From Numida meleagris (Eukaryota; Chordata; Aves; Galliformes; Numididae): 64,000 nt of DNA. A program made the translations under genes and the position numbers. The stretch lies in assembly GCF_002078875.1 (NCBI RefSeq), contig NC_034414.1, forward strand, positions 19,518,895 to 19,582,894, read 5' to 3'. Below, piece after piece: positions 37,096 to 51,200 of this stretch. A model generated the notes under the pieces. The model saw only the letters and a program-made list of their open reading frames with translations. It was not told the DNA's origin and did not search any database. Numbering within the stretch: position 1 is the stretch's first letter; every line of letters begins with the position of its first letter.

Positions 37096-40000
37096 CATAA
37101 AGAGAAGGGAATGTCTCTCTCTGATGTGCTATGGCTGTTTCTCAGTGAGAAAGCCAAAAACTACGACAGTGGATTTTTTCCAAAGTGCCTGTTTAGATGT
37201 ACAAAGTAACATCAGTTTTAGTAGATTCTGTGCTCCAAGGCATATTTGAAAACATCATCCTTTTATGTAAAAACAATTTTTTTTTAAAAGGAGGTGAGTT
37301 TTCTACAATGATTTTTTATTTAATGCAGGCAAAACTCTTCCCTGCTTGCGAGAATACTGATTTGAGCAGATACCACACAGACTTTTGTTTCGCTTCCCTC
37401 CTTGTTAGAGCCTTCAAAGATGATCTCCAATGCCTGCCAATTGGGTTTGCCCTCTGAAGCATCGCTCTGCCAGGCTTTGTGCAGCATGAGCTTCAAGGCC
37501 TCAGATAGTGAGGATTTCACTGTTCCCAGAAGATTATTTTATCTGCAGTTCTCACAATAAGTTTTCCTGTTCTGACTTCACCTCAGCTCTAAAGCTAAGT
37601 CAAACTCTTCTAGTATTACACTCACTACCTGGTTTCTGGGCTTCTACTAGCCTGTAGTGCTGGTCTCTTATTGCAGATGGAGAATGACGTTAACCTTTAC
37701 CATTTGTTTCTGTTTTGCGTGCAGAACAGGCTCTCTGGTTCTTAGATTTCCTTGGAACCATAATCAGGGACTGGATTTATCTGAGCTCTGGTGGATGAAG
37801 ACTGATGTTGAGATTAAGGAGAGCTCTGCACCATGCTGAATTGTATCTGCTCTTTCTATACACTGTACCATGAATGTGCACCTCGTGTTAATACGCATTC
37901 TTGTAGGCAGTGTTCATGACGATCTCGTGGACTAGTTGTTGCTGAGTCTTTCTAAATAACTCTTGCAAGAATATTCTGCTTGTCCTGAAATAGAATCAGG
38001 TAGTGCTGGGCATGTCTTCTGAGTTGATAATTTTTAAGTGGTGAAATCAAGCTGAACTCAGGCCCATTCTGTCATTAGGGAGCCATTAAGCTCTTGTTCT
38101 ATACCTTCATCTTTAAATGTGGACATTACCATTAATGTTTTGTGTATAGTTCACGCTGTCCCAATCTCCTTCTGCCCTCTGCTTTTAATATTTTGTTATT
38201 TTTTTTCCAAGTCTCATGTGTTTGCATAGGTGCATCATTTCAGAGGAATACAGGAGGGATGCAGATGTTATGACTTCATTTATTTCTTACGCTATTTGGG
38301 CTTTTTTGATCTCTGGAACTCAAAACAACATTCAAATAAGGTTTCTCTTTCATTTTTTTTGGCTCTAGTTCCCCTCCCCATGGACGGAGCAGATTTAGGT
38401 TGGTTCTCACAGGGTGAGTGACTGATAAATCATGTGAATCCATCCTCAGTCCAGCTGAATTTGTTGGCGTTTTTCTGTTTTTACTAGATCTCAATTTCTA
38501 AGGCCTTCTTCTTCCCAGTGTAGTTTACATTTGGTGTTTCAGGCTGAAAGAGTATCCTGTGGGCCTGGGGAGGGGAAAGCTTTGCTTAAGGTTTTCCCTC
38601 CCCATTTTGCTTGTCTGTTTCTTAGCTGGAGCCTTCTTCAGCAACCAGCTCAGAGATGCTGGGGGGAGCAGGGCCCAGACCCTTGTCACCCAGCAGTGGC
38701 TGGATCATTCCAATAATTCGAGTGAGGGGCACTGGCTCTGCAGCAAACCCAGCAATTGCTGGGCAGTATCTGTTTTCTTAGGCGCTTTCAGGCTGCATAA
38801 AAGAACATGTTTTACTCGCCGAGTATTGCGTGACGGATCCGGAAAGCAGATCTGACTAGGAGGAGACCTTCCTTCAAAGGGCAGGAGAAGAGGTGGATAA
38901 TATTTGCGTGGGGGGTTTTGTTGTTGATGGATTTCTTACTTTTGTTTTTTTACTGCTTTGAAACTGTGCCTATCACAGCTTATAAAACACTTAAATTTAT
39001 CTGCCTACTGACTTGCTTGTTTCCGTTTCAAACCTGGATAAGATAATTGACGTGATTTTATAAATAGTGTAAAAAAACATTGAAAAAGTGTAATACAACT
39101 TGAGGGATGTAGTTCTTCAGAGCGTTATATATATATCGCTTTCTCTGGCAGTTCCTTTTGCAGTGCAGTTTATTTGCAGCTTCAAAGTATTTATACTGCT
39201 TAAGAACAGTGTTAAGTATCTTAATTAGCTTGGAAAATGTTCTGGGCTTTTTTGTTCTTTAATATATTTTAAAGGTATTTTCCTTGGTGAGACTTCAAAG
39301 TGCCACTTCTGCAATTCCTTTGACTGTGCAAGTGAGCTGTCATATTCTCCAGAACTGAAGCTACCTGCTGGCATTTGTTTTGCTTTCAGGCCATCTCATC
39401 AGATCCCATTTTTGCAGAAAGGCCCACAAGCTACGTTTGAAAGTGTCAAGAAGAGTTGGTGCCACATTGCTGAGCCTTTTATAGCAAGGAGAAGGGAGGA
39501 GACTGGAGGGAATGCTGCATGCTTTACCAGAGTGCAGCATGTTAATGGACTGTGTGCGTCCCCCCAGTACACTGCCCAAAGAAAAAGGGCACCTGCCCAG
39601 AGCCTGGGGTGGGCATAGCAACACAGACCTGTCCTCACAACCCAGAGCTATTTCTACCCCTGGAGCTCCCGGCTCTGCGTTTCGTTGCTTCATTCTAGCG
39701 CAGCTGGTGAGCTGCTGATGGATTTTAACAAATGTGTAATTACTGGAAGTATATACTGAAGTGTTAAGTGGAAGCTTCTAAAGCTGTGGGTGTGTGAGCA
39801 CCAGAAGTTATCAGACAGTTCAGCCAGGTAGGCAGGGCAGACACTTTGGCCAAATACTGAATTCCCTGGGAGTCTCTGCCCTGTTTCTTCCCCACCAAGC
39901 ATCTCTTAAAACTTCCTGTTGTTGCTGCTTGTTAAAAAGGTGTTTCTCCCTTCAGTCATTCATCGCTCAGTCTTAGGCACATTCAGTGGTGGTGTGGCAG

Positions 40001-41332
40001 CAGTCGCCTCTTGTGATTTTTGAGAAAAGCCTTTCATTTGCCCTTTGAGTAGTGCCTTGAAGTGCAGGCAGTTGTTCGATGGCCTTCGTTCGTTTGCTGC
40101 ATCGGTGGGGCTCCAGTGAAATGACAGAATGCATTAGCTATGGCAGAGCACAAAAAGGAGAGATTAGTCCCTCTTACAGTCAGGATGAAGCCTTGATCAT
40201 TGCAGAACCTTCTAGTGCGATGGTGAGGCTGTGTTCCCATAGAAGTAGGCATGTAACTTGCTGAATTCCTATTTCTACTGTTTGCAGTAATGTTGTTTTT
40301 TTCCCTTTGCCATCACATGCACCTCAGAAGACTCATTTGCCGTAACTGTATGTTTGACTCGCAAGACCCAGTGAGCTAATAGCCTGAGAGTAAATTACTG
40401 TGGCAACTGCATTCACAAATATCACGAACAGCTTCTTTAAAGCAGTGTTTGATTACTTGAAGCGCAGGTTTCAAAACACTGTAGCAGCTTCAATAATTAC
40501 TTGGCTAAAGCAATAAAGTTCTGCAGATAGATTTCGTTTTTCGCAACCCTCATTTTTTTCCTTTCCAAAAAATGGACAAGAAGCCCATATTAAAAAGTAA
40601 TTAAATCTGCAACCCAAGCAAGACAGAAAATTCAAAATTTAATGCTAATGTGGTTTTTTCATTTTGCAGATGATTGTTGCCCACTCACAGACACACGAGT
40701 ATGCACATCATTAGCATTGACAAAGAGCTGACGGTTAACTTCGAAATTCTTGGTTTCCAGGAGTTTATCTCACAATCTCATTATGTAAATGCATTGTTAT
40801 TATTTTTTTTTAACTTGAGCAGTTGCCATGAGAATAAGTGTCTGTCTAGAGCACTGCATGGGATGCATCGTGCAGAAGCTAGGTAGAACTACCTGTTCTG
40901 TTGAAAGAGAGTCGTGTTGCTTTGATTTATAATTAATCTTTAAGACTCCGAGGCATCTTGACAGTATAAAACAAACAAATCTGACTGTCTGACAGTGGTG
41001 TTTGCCAGATGAGGCAGTGTCCCACATTGCATTGTATGCACAGCACTGTATGCATTGAGCAGAGGCTCGGCAGATTGCTGCCTTAATTTCTAGCTTTCCT
41101 GAAGAAAAGGCCCATGCTGTGTGAAGCTGTGCTTCTGGAGAAAATGCACGGAGAGGAATTTGCTTCCCAAGAACTTGCAGCTCTGACTGGTTTAAGGAGA
41201 AGTAGTAAAACCTCAGTGCCTTGAGCTCTCCTGGCTGCAGGGTTTTTCCACTTCAGGTAGGTGGCCTACCAAAAAGGGAGAAGAGAGGCCTCATTAAAGT
41301 CTACCGAGTGGCTGTTTGTCTCCCCTGGCTGC

Positions 41333-41560
41333 TCCAAAAGTAATGGCTCCTATTTTATTATATTGGCCCACAACTGACATGGAAGTGAGCATGAAGCAAA
41401 GGTGTGTCCTTGAAAAAATTGCACCTGTTGACATATATCAGTGCTTGCTGAATATTGATGGGGACCAAACAGAAGATGAGAGCACAGCGAGGCAGCGGGT
41501 GGTGCGTTTCAGCAGTGGCAACAGCAACATGAAAGACAAGATTTGGGCTGCCTGCATAGG
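41333..41560 (+). mobile_element. Mariner-like element, 5' part
   Basis: It begins with gctccaaaagtaatggctcc, which matches the end sequence of the short mariner at 5031-5551. It goes on with transposase-type text: the plus-strand frame includes EKIAPVDIYQCLLNIDGDQ and RQRVVRFSSGNSNMKDK. The latter has the 'WV-RF-SG-(S/D)-(D/N)-K' pattern of the mariner helix-turn-helix region. The frame stays open to 41636, but the transposase catalytic domain is missing and no right inverted repeat is visible. It is a truncated or internally deleted relic. Confidence 0.78.
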
Positions 41561-44500
41561 TATGCTATGGCTGAGCTGTGGTGGGATGGTGCTGCTGGGC
41601 ATTGTGGTCGTGGGCGGGAGGGAGCAGCTGGGCTGAACCATGGGTCCAGCAGGGTTTGTTTGTATTTGGAGGGCAGTGTGTTCCTGTGAAGCTGCAGCAT
41701 GTGTTACCTGGTGCCAAAATTACCCCTTGTGAATGCTGTCAGATGCTTTGGAGATAATGTACACAGACTTGTCCCATCCTTTTGGGAAAATAAATTCCTT
41801 CTAGCTTTTCACAGTGGTGAAAGGGATTGAATAGGCAGGTTGTTCAAGATTGTCCTTCAAGACTTGTTAGTTAATGTGTCTTTAACCTTAAAATGTTGCT
41901 TATTGTTTAGTGCATGAATTATGAGTTTGGAGTTTGCAGTGGATGATGTCCTGCTTTAACAATAACAATCTTGATTTTTTTAAACAAACAAATTCACCAC
42001 CAACAAAAATGCAACACCCTTAAGTGGGATGGGGAGAGGTAAGGTTTTTGTGTTAGAGTTATGTTTGTCAGTGAAGAACCTCCTTCCACACGTCTTTTAT
42101 GCCATGAAGATGGAGGATAGGACTTTTTAGCACTGGAAGACTTGTAGTTTGATTATTGCAGAGTATTTAGTAAGCTACATGTAACTAGAGTTGACTGTCA
42201 GTTTTTTTTAAACAGAAATCCTTTCATTTTCATGCGTGTACGTGCCTCTGCAGTGCAAGGAGAATGCTTAAAGCTTACAGAATCGTGCAGTACCTTGATG
42301 ATTACTCAGTATAATCTCTGCAATGTCCTTATGGCAGTGTGGTTTGAACATTATCCTGCTAGTCTCAGTCCTACAGCTGATCTTTGAATTGTAGAATCTG
42401 GTGTGTTTAGTCACATTGCACGTGACCGTATGTGGTGATGTCACATTGTGTGTGACTGTGCTATCAATCTTTAATATATTTATGCCATGCCGGGGATACA
42501 CCATCTGTACTTAAAGTTTCTGTTTTGCTACCAATGGTATCACATAAATGGTGTGTTTGGTTTGTGTTTAAAATACTAGAGCAAATGGAAGATCGTTTTT
42601 CTTTGGGCTACACGTAGAAAACTCTGGAATAATGGGGTTAATTTCCTATCGGAATAACTTGCCATATCCTCTGTCACTCCAGAGGATGTTTTCCCTTCTG
42701 GTTCCCATTACTATAATTAGATGCATTGGGGGCATTCTGTTTCTGTCTATTAATATGTAACCACGTGATTGATTCTTGCATGCCAAGTAGACACTTTTTT
42801 TCCAAAGGAAGCACATATTTTACATGAGTTTTCAGAGCAGCTATGTAAAGAGTGCATATGAAGGGTACGATAACATGCAGCTTGAACACTGACTGGTCTT
42901 TCAGACTTCTCTCTGTGCACTGCCTCCCTGTATACCTCCCTAGCTTTGTGGCACTGAGTCATTGGTTCCCCTACTACAATGCTTGCTCAAATGTTCAAAG
43001 CACAGACTGTTTAACTTGCCAAGAGAAGATGTTTCTGTGGCATGTGGATTTTCTATTGATCGGGATTTAGTGGGAGGCTGACTTGCCTTTCTGAACGGAT
43101 CACTTGTGTCAAGGAAAGCTGCAGACTAAGGATATTTTTAGACATTGTTAATGATCCAGAGAATGTACTCCTAAATATTTTCAGGTTTTTTTTTTTTTTT
43201 TTGAGGAGTGTGGGGCAGGTTGGGTGGGGGTGGTATTACATCAGGTTAACGTCCAGCTTGTTGTGTCTGCACCCTTTGACACTATTAGTTCCTTGCATAA
43301 CAGGATACAAATTTTGTAGCTCTGGTTATTTGTGTATTCTCTCTTTCTTTCCTTTCCTGATGGAAGAGGATAATACTGCCTCTGAACTACAGTAGAATTG
43401 CTGAAAGTAGTCAATAGTTGTTTAAAAAACAAACACACAAAAAAACACAGACAAGGCACAAGAAGCCCCTGTTTTTCAGCCGAAAGAATTCCCCTAGATA
43501 AAGTATGAATGTTAAGCACTGTCCTCCTTCAAACCGTCCTGTCTCAGATTGGTCTGAGACTATGACTCCAGAATCATTAGTTCTGGGTCTGTGTGCTGTT
43601 GTGGCAGCCAGCAGCACCCGTGCAACCAGAAGGTTTGTTGTTGGCTGTAACACTGCATTTGATCAGCTGAAGGAGGCCAGGTGATACCTCTCCAGCTCTG
43701 AATGTGGTGCCATCAGACACAGTCACTTTCTCATTTTCAATGAATTTCCTCACTATGGTGAGTTTTATTCCAAACCAGCACTTTGTGTAATATGGCAACG
43801 GTGGTTTTGATTTCGTTTTACTGCCTGCATCCCTGGGAGCTGCACTGGGGATACAGCTGCTTTGCCAAATCCATCTAGTCTGAAAACGGTATCGAAGCCA
43901 TGTAGGTGAGCAGATATTCCCTGCATGTTTCATTTACTGCTATCCTGATGTCAAGTGGTCACTCTTTCTTAGAAACAGGAACCTTCCTAATTCTCAGAGG
44001 TATAAAGAACAATGATGTAATGCCATTTATTTGTCCCTTATTCTCCTGTCCATTATGGCTTCCGCGTTTGTTGTGGTTTGTGGTTTAGATCAGTGACAAA
44101 GTAGATGAGAACATCCCTGCTTCTTCTACCAGCGCAGCCATTTGCTCTGTTGATGAGGAGAACAGGGTGTCAATGATGTGTTTTCTGCTCCTCATCTGCT
44201 GCTGTATTGATATTGTAACGATCCCCCATGGTAGAGAAGGCTCTTCATGGCAGGAAGCATTCCTTAGGAGTATGGTGGACCTTAGCCCAATGAAAGCTTC
44301 TTCCAAAGGAGGCACAGAGCCTTTTGGGAGGTTCAGCACTTGCTTGCCTACCTGGCAGTGAGGCTTGGAGTGCTTACTGGCTGCATCTGGGGAGGTCTGC
44401 CTTGGTGCTCAACTCCTCAGTGTTGATAAAACACTGTTGGCAACTGATTTTGCAAGCAAGATGACGTTTTTATCTTTAAAAATACTTTCCTGCAATTGTA

Positions 44501-47496
44501 GCTAGAGTGTAAATATAGGGATGAACTGTCGGTAGGATTCCTGGAGTAGCTCTAATTGTCACCACAGATCATAAATGTATAGATCAAAGAAAGCGTCCTT
44601 GCCACTTGGGCCATCCTAATCAAAGGATTGAGAGATTGAATGCAGAATGCAGTTCCTTGATCTTCTGTGATCCTACTATGTAACTTACAGCAAGTTTCTG
44701 CCTTGGTACTTCTTTTTTCTTCCCAATTTTTAAAACAGGAGTAGTGCTGCTTCATCTCCCAAGGACGTAGTTGGATTTCACGTAAACTTTTTGTTGACTG
44801 TTAACTTAAGACATTCTCTTAGGTAACAAGAGCTGCAGAAGTCTAATTAGTGTGGATTTTTAACACTATGCTAAGAAACCAAGATCAACGTATCCTAGGA
44901 TTGACTCACATTTTCTTGGTGCTCATCTCTAGCTATTTGTTGAGGGATGAATACTCTATATATCCCAGATTTAATAATGTCTCTTAATCCATGTGTTGCT
45001 GTACTTGTTCAGTGTAAGTCAGCAAAAGTAAGGGTGACATTTGCCCTGTCCACCAAAGATGCAAGCAAAGCATAGACCTGCCAACCCACTAACACTTTTT
45101 CTAACAACATTTTTGAAGGAAAGGGAGAGAAGAGTTCTTTCTGAAAGTGATATGTGCGTCCACAGCTCTTGAGTGGGTAGGTCAGTACAACCTGTACTAA
45201 TGCTCAGTTAGTTGTATGCAGCTTTGGGAAGATGTTGTTCTGTTGCAGCAAGATGAGCACTTTTGTCCTTGCTCTACATGCCTGTATCACCTGTGTGGTC
45301 TAGAGAAATGGAGCTGTGTTTTCAGATTTAACGTCACTGCATTTACACTCCTTTCCTAACTGTTAGGAAAAAATGACAGGTGATAAACACACTGTATACA
45401 TCTCATCATGGGCACTTAAAAGATTTATTATTTGAATTACAGTGTTTTCAACAGGCAGCATAAATAATTTTTAATCACCAAACTGATATGTTACTAGAAA
45501 ACAGTTTTGTTCTTTGCCATTCGCAGATACTCTTATACTGAGTATCTCTTACTGCTTATAACCATCATGACTGACTTATTTTTGACAGCATACATGCAAA
45601 ATAGGTTAATCTTTGTCCATAAGGGCTCTTATACGCTTTAAGAGAGGAGGGGACTCATTTATGCATTTTTAAGCTTGAAAGAGTAGCTATAATTTCAAGT
45701 AATTAAAAGTTAGGGAAAAAAGAAATGAAACTCTGTAGGTAGGCAGTCAACTGTGTGCTGACAGACGCAAGATCTCCTAGGCATGCTGTTTGGCTAATGT
45801 TTTTTGCACCTTAATGTGATATTCTGATCTTGCAATGGGTTACCTGTTTACTGAAAGATTATATCACTGTCTGCTTTAGCGGCATGTTCTGTATCATCAA
45901 CACAAGCTGCAAAGCAAGAAATTACTATCTAAATAGACCAAGACTTCTCAGAAATGAGAAAAATATTTATTTTTTTCTTAAATGAATAGTGGTAATATCT
46001 TGCATTGAATTCTGAATGTATTTGTGCCAGTGGTCTTAAAACGGCCATCAAATGCATTTTACTATCTGAGCATTAATGTTTGGGCTTTTAGTATCCAGCA
46101 AGGCAGGAAGATTCTGTTGCAAGTTGACTCAAACACTGTTCATGAAGCAGTTAATGAACTACATGTTGGGAATTTGTGTCTCTTTATGCACTTGGAAAGG
46201 CTAAGTGTTAATGCATTCAGCTCCCCAGGGCATCTACAGCAAGGTGTGTTGGAATAGGATGATGTTTCATCCAGTTGGATCCCACTGTGTGTTTTAGAGT
46301 TTGATTCAAATTGTGCTTCTGCTAGTAGATTATTTAACTGGAAGCATGAAACTGGTCTGTGTGGGGTTTCCAAAAAGGTAGCATTTTGTGTAGCAAAGTT
46401 TTGATAAACAGAGTTTCTGTCTAACTGTTGCATGGGTGAGAGGGAGTCTTTCTGCATCACTCAGCTCTTTGAAGTGCAGAAAAAGATGTAGTTCCCTTTC
46501 TGATCAATACAGCCTGATGCTAACCTTTTTATCTTTGTTTTTAGCATTACTCATTTATCCCTTGTTAATCCTCTTGGGAAATTAGGAGACAGTCTAGTAC
46601 AGAAGACCCAATTCACCTTTGAGTTCCTAGAAGCTGACATATTAGAATTGTATGGGGACAAAAAAAAAGTGGAGGCAAGGATATTTGCTAAATATACATC
46701 TATGTTCTGATCTCAGAATACTGCCTTTGATCTCTAAATCTGTCCATCAAATGGTTTTTATTCTTATCTAGTAAAATAGGAGAACATATACTCTCTTATC
46801 CCATTTTGTATTTATACCTTTTCATTTGATGTCCGACAGTCCGGTAAATGTAAGTATCAGAATGTCAGAACATAATTTAGTCACCCTTGCTTCCACTGTG
46901 CAAGTGTATAATGACGAAGGGAAGTTTATCAGTTATTTCATTATTTTTTGCTTTCACGGGTGGGAGATTTATCAGTTCCTCTCTCAGGAGAGAATGAAGA
47001 GCTTAGGTAACCTTGTGCTAATCTTGGCATATAGTTTTAATGAGTCTAGAAGTTTTTATTCTTAGTTTTCATCATAGTCTTTCTATTTTTCTATTTATTT
47101 GATATTAGCTTTCAGTTTGTTTGTTCATTTTAAAGTTGGTGTGTGTTAGGAAGGCAGACTTCAGCTCTTTGAAAGATTGCTTTTATTAATCAAATCCACC
47201 ACGCTTCATGAAGAGAAGAATACCTGTTAGCTAAAATAACAGGATGCACTAGCAGTATTTTTGCAGTATTTGGGGCATCTCTTCACAGAAGTTAGTGATA
47301 TATAAAAAGAGAATTTTTAGCTGTATATTAGTGGGGAAGGGACAAAATGTGAAATAAACGCAAGCGGTAGCACAGAGAATGCACTGAGTTTTTATTTCAT
47401 TTGAAAAGCTAGCTTTTGATTTCCTACAGGAGCAGAGGAGGAATCTCTCTGTAATTAGGAGCAGAAAGAAGTGTCTAGTATTCTCCAGAAGGCTTT

Positions 47497-47917
47497 TCAT
47501 AGAATGGCTTAGGTTGGAAGGGGCTGTAAAGATTACTAAGCTCCTACCCCCTGCCATGGGTAAGATTATCACCCACCAGATCAGGCTGCTCTAGGCCCCA
47601 TCCAGCCTGGCCTTGAACACCTCCAGGCATGGGGCATCCACAGCTCCTCTGGGCAGCTGTGCCAGTACCTCACCACCTCACAGTAAATAATTTCTTTCTT
47701 ATACCTAATCTAAAGCTCCACTCTTCTAGTTTAAAGCTGTGACCCCTTGTCCTGTCACTACATGTCCTTGTAAGAAGTCCGTCTCCAGATTTTAGCCCTC
47801 CTTTATGTACTGGAAGGCTGCAATGAGGTCTCCCTGGAACTGTCTCTTCTCCAGGCTGAACAAACCCAGCTCCCTCAACCTTTCTTCATATGAAAGGTGC
47901 TCCAGCCCTCTGATGGG
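47497..47917 (-). mobile_element. CR1 LINE 3' part, antisense
   Basis: It starts with tcatagaatggcttaggttg and the gaaggggctgtaaagatta block, and passes through ccagcctggccttgaacacc and cttgtcctgtcactacatg. It ends with text whose minus-strand translation contains [24 protein letters not shown], written here only in part: [15 protein letters not shown]. That is the ORF2 C-terminal region. The similarity stops at about 47917, within 40 bases of a mariner fragment. Confidence 0.92.
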
Positions 47918-47957
47918 AGCTCTTGGCTTTTCCGAACCATCTCTGGCTTGTTGATAA

Positions 47958-48270
47958 TGATCATTCATCAGTACTTGCTTAGCATTGATGGGGACCAGCC
48001 AGTGGATGCGAACACAGTGAGGTGGTGGGTGGTGCGTTTTAGCAGTGGTCACAGTGACATGAAAGGCAAGCCATGTTCCAGACAGTCCTGCACAGCTGTA
48101 ACACTACAAAATGAAGAGCTCTTGTTCATCACTGGCAAAAATTCATAGCTAATGGTGGAGACTGTGTTGAAGAAGATTGTTTTGTAGCTGAGAATTTGCT
48201 CTTATCAAGTAGTGCATTTGTATCTTTTGTAGTTCCAATGGAAGTAAATAGGAAGCATTATTTTAAGAGT
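47958..48270 (+). mobile_element. Mariner-like element, internal and 3' part
   Basis: The plus-strand frame includes [19 protein letters not shown] and [16 protein letters not shown], matching the copy at 41333-41560 and pointing to the mariner helix-turn-helix region. The 3' part (tcactggcaaaaattcatag, agctaatggtgg, gtagctgagaatttgctctt) matches the short element at 5031-5551. The right end aataggaagcattattttaa at about 48250-48270 is the right inverted repeat. The left end is missing and the catalytic domain is deleted, so it is inactive. Confidence 0.78.
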
Positions 48271-51200
48271 GATCTGTGTATAGTCTCTACCACTTTAAAT
48301 TGTAAGCTCAAAGAAGAGGCCAGACAATGGAAAATTCAGCAAACTAGGTCAGGACATTGTGACAGGTAAAAATACCTTAGAGTATGATTTTCTAAACAGA
48401 AAAGGCCAAGTGAGAATAGAGATTGGAACAGTTATTAAAATTTATAGTAGTCAATGAACAATAAAGCAGTTATCTACTACTATGTTTCTGCATGGTGGAC
48501 ACACTTTCAAATGATTGTGATTTACCATAGAGAGATTTGCATTAATTAATTCATTTCAGTGGCTGTAGGGGTATGGAAAGAGAGAAGAAGGAGAAATAAT
48601 AAAAAAGAAAATACATTAAGATTTCACTGGTGCCCAGCTTGGTTGTTTTCTTCATAAGCAGACCTGCAGTGCACCTCAATACCCCACAGTTTTCATTGTA
48701 CTTTGGTTAAATTAGAAGAGCTGCGCGCAATAGCACCCCTTTATTTTGAGGGGAGGTGTGCTGAGAAGAAGGACCTTGATGCTACCTCTCTTCGATCACT
48801 CTTTTCATGGGCTAAGGAAACTGTATGCTACATAGAGAAGAACTGGATGAATCTTTTCCTCGTTTTTCCAAAATGAAACATTGATCAAGATAGAAATAAG
48901 CCTTGGGTGTTGCAAAATGGAGCCCTAAGGCGAAGGTAAATGGAGCTGTACAGGTTTGTGTGTGTGTGAAAACGTGCCTAATAATTAATTGCTGCTGGAA
49001 TGGTAAGTTAAACTCATCACACATCTATATACCTCACCTTAAATATTTGGTTGGCTGCTCTTGAATCACTTGATCACAGAAGGAAGGAAAGAAACTGCTT
49101 CCCTTCCATTATCTGGATTGATTTTTACCAAAGTCTCTCTGTTCTCATACCCGTGTCCAATCTGGAAACTATTAGCTAACCTCTAGGCTACAAAATTGAT
49201 ACCACATTCAGATGGAGGCTGTCTTACTTAACAGCATTGTATGTTAATAAACTTACAGTTGCAGAAATCTGAAAAATGAAATGTCTGTCTCATTTTGAGC
49301 TTCAACAAGTCTTTGCAGTTTGGTGCTAATAATACTGGGACATGAAACTCTTAGCAAATACTGATCAGTGTGACAATATCTGTTTTGAGAACTTGGCGAC
49401 TGGTCCTGAGATTTGTTGTTGCTGTTGTTTTCAAAAAAGAAATGCGTAAGTAGTTTAAATTGCTTTGTAGATGTCACTGAGATGAATTCTCCAGGACTCG
49501 TTGCCTTAGGGGAATCAATATTAGGATAGTCAAAATGTTAAGGACCTTAGCTCAGTGTAATGTACTCCATTTGAAATGGATACCAAATCTTCTGGTATTG
49601 CTGTAATGAGTATTGTGTAAATGAGATTAAAATCAGTGTCAGATTAGTGGCTAATTGGAGGCCCCTGACTGGAGTGAGCTTGTCTGCAGGGGCTGAGAAG
49701 GAATTCTCGCAGTTGCTTCTGCTGTAGAAACTCTTGTCTTTGTTCTTTCCCCCATTTGCTTCCATGCTTTTCTTCTGTGCCTGAACTTGTGAGCTCTCAC
49801 AGCGTAGAGCATGGTATGGTACAATTAAAGAGCACTCCTTGGAGAAGATTACTTAAAAATTGCTCATCTCTGTTAGGAAAGATTAACCTGGAACCAGATA
49901 AGTTGCATAAAATGTATAGCTATCAAAGAGCAGGTATTACAAAACTCAAATCTTCCGATCTAAGATTTGGTGAAATTGACTTATATTTGTACTGTTCTTT
50001 ATCAAGTCCTAGTTCTGTCTGATTTTTCTCACAGCCTTGCCTTTATTGTTCTTCGTTCCTTGCATTCAGATTGCAGTACAGCTGGCTGACAGATGAGGGG
50101 GAATTGCGTTTGTTTTTCTTTTGAACAAATTGTATTAATTAAAATGCCTCCCACCAGGCTTGCAGTGCGCTGTAAGTAGCACATATCATTAGTTTTTAAA
50201 ATCCAACAGGATCATAAACTTAAGACTTACTTTTAGCTTAAATGCTTTCTGATTTGAAATATGCAGCATAACCCGAGGCGGAACAATGAGCTTGGACAGC
50301 AGCTCTGGGCATCCCATGGAATAGTGCAGGTTTTTAAATGTTGTACTAACTAGGAGGGGGAGAAAGTTGCTTTATAGCCAGCAGAGCAGGTTAATTGTTT
50401 GACCAGAGCAAACAAAACGGAAAACTAAAAAGGAACATGCTGTCAAGGCTGTGTTATATGCATGTGCGTTTGTTACTGGAGAATGTTTTCTTCCTGCCGA
50501 AAATCTCTAAGTAATAAACTGCGGACTTTCAAAGTGTATGTCTGTATCTTCTGTTTTCTGCGTTTCAACCTAGATTGGAATATCTTTCTAGACAAGTGAA
50601 AGCACTTTTTTGCATTTTCCTAGAACAATTTTTTTAATGACCAGAGTGAGGAGGAGTGTGTCAGAGTTGTTTTTGCAGGATGAGAAACCTTGGATCCTGT
50701 AGGAAGAAACAGATTGTTTTCTTGGTGAACCAGGAAGGGATGGAAGGAGAATTCCAGGGTTGCCTGTCTGCAGTAAGGTAAAAACAACTGTAAGAAACAT
50801 GCGCTGGTGCTGCAGCAGAAAGTGTCATTAGTTAGACGAGAAAGTCAGAGGCTGGAGCTATTTCTATACAATACCGTCTGGGGTAGGGCTTATTGACTTG
50901 ACCTCTTGAACTGTTAAAAATGCACAGTATACAATGGAAGAATGAACAACAGCTTGCCTCTGCTGGAACAAGAAAGCATTTGCTTGTAGTATTTAAAATG
51001 TTTATCATACACCAGAAGCCCCAGCACTGAATGTATTAGCATGGCTGATACCTGCACTTCGTGGCGTGCATTCACTGAGTATAAGTAAATAGAAGAGATA
51101 AAAATTGCCTGTTGGACTTCAGATTGAGGAGTGTTTCCCTTAGTTAAGAAAGTATTAGCCTTGGGTTATGCAACGCGGTATTTCTTTTTCAGTCAGCCCA

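Noticed and set aside
43577..43933. 118-codon minus-strand frame
   Set aside because: No family resemblance, no splice-site support and no conservation evidence. It was considered as a retrocopy but nothing identifies a parent gene.
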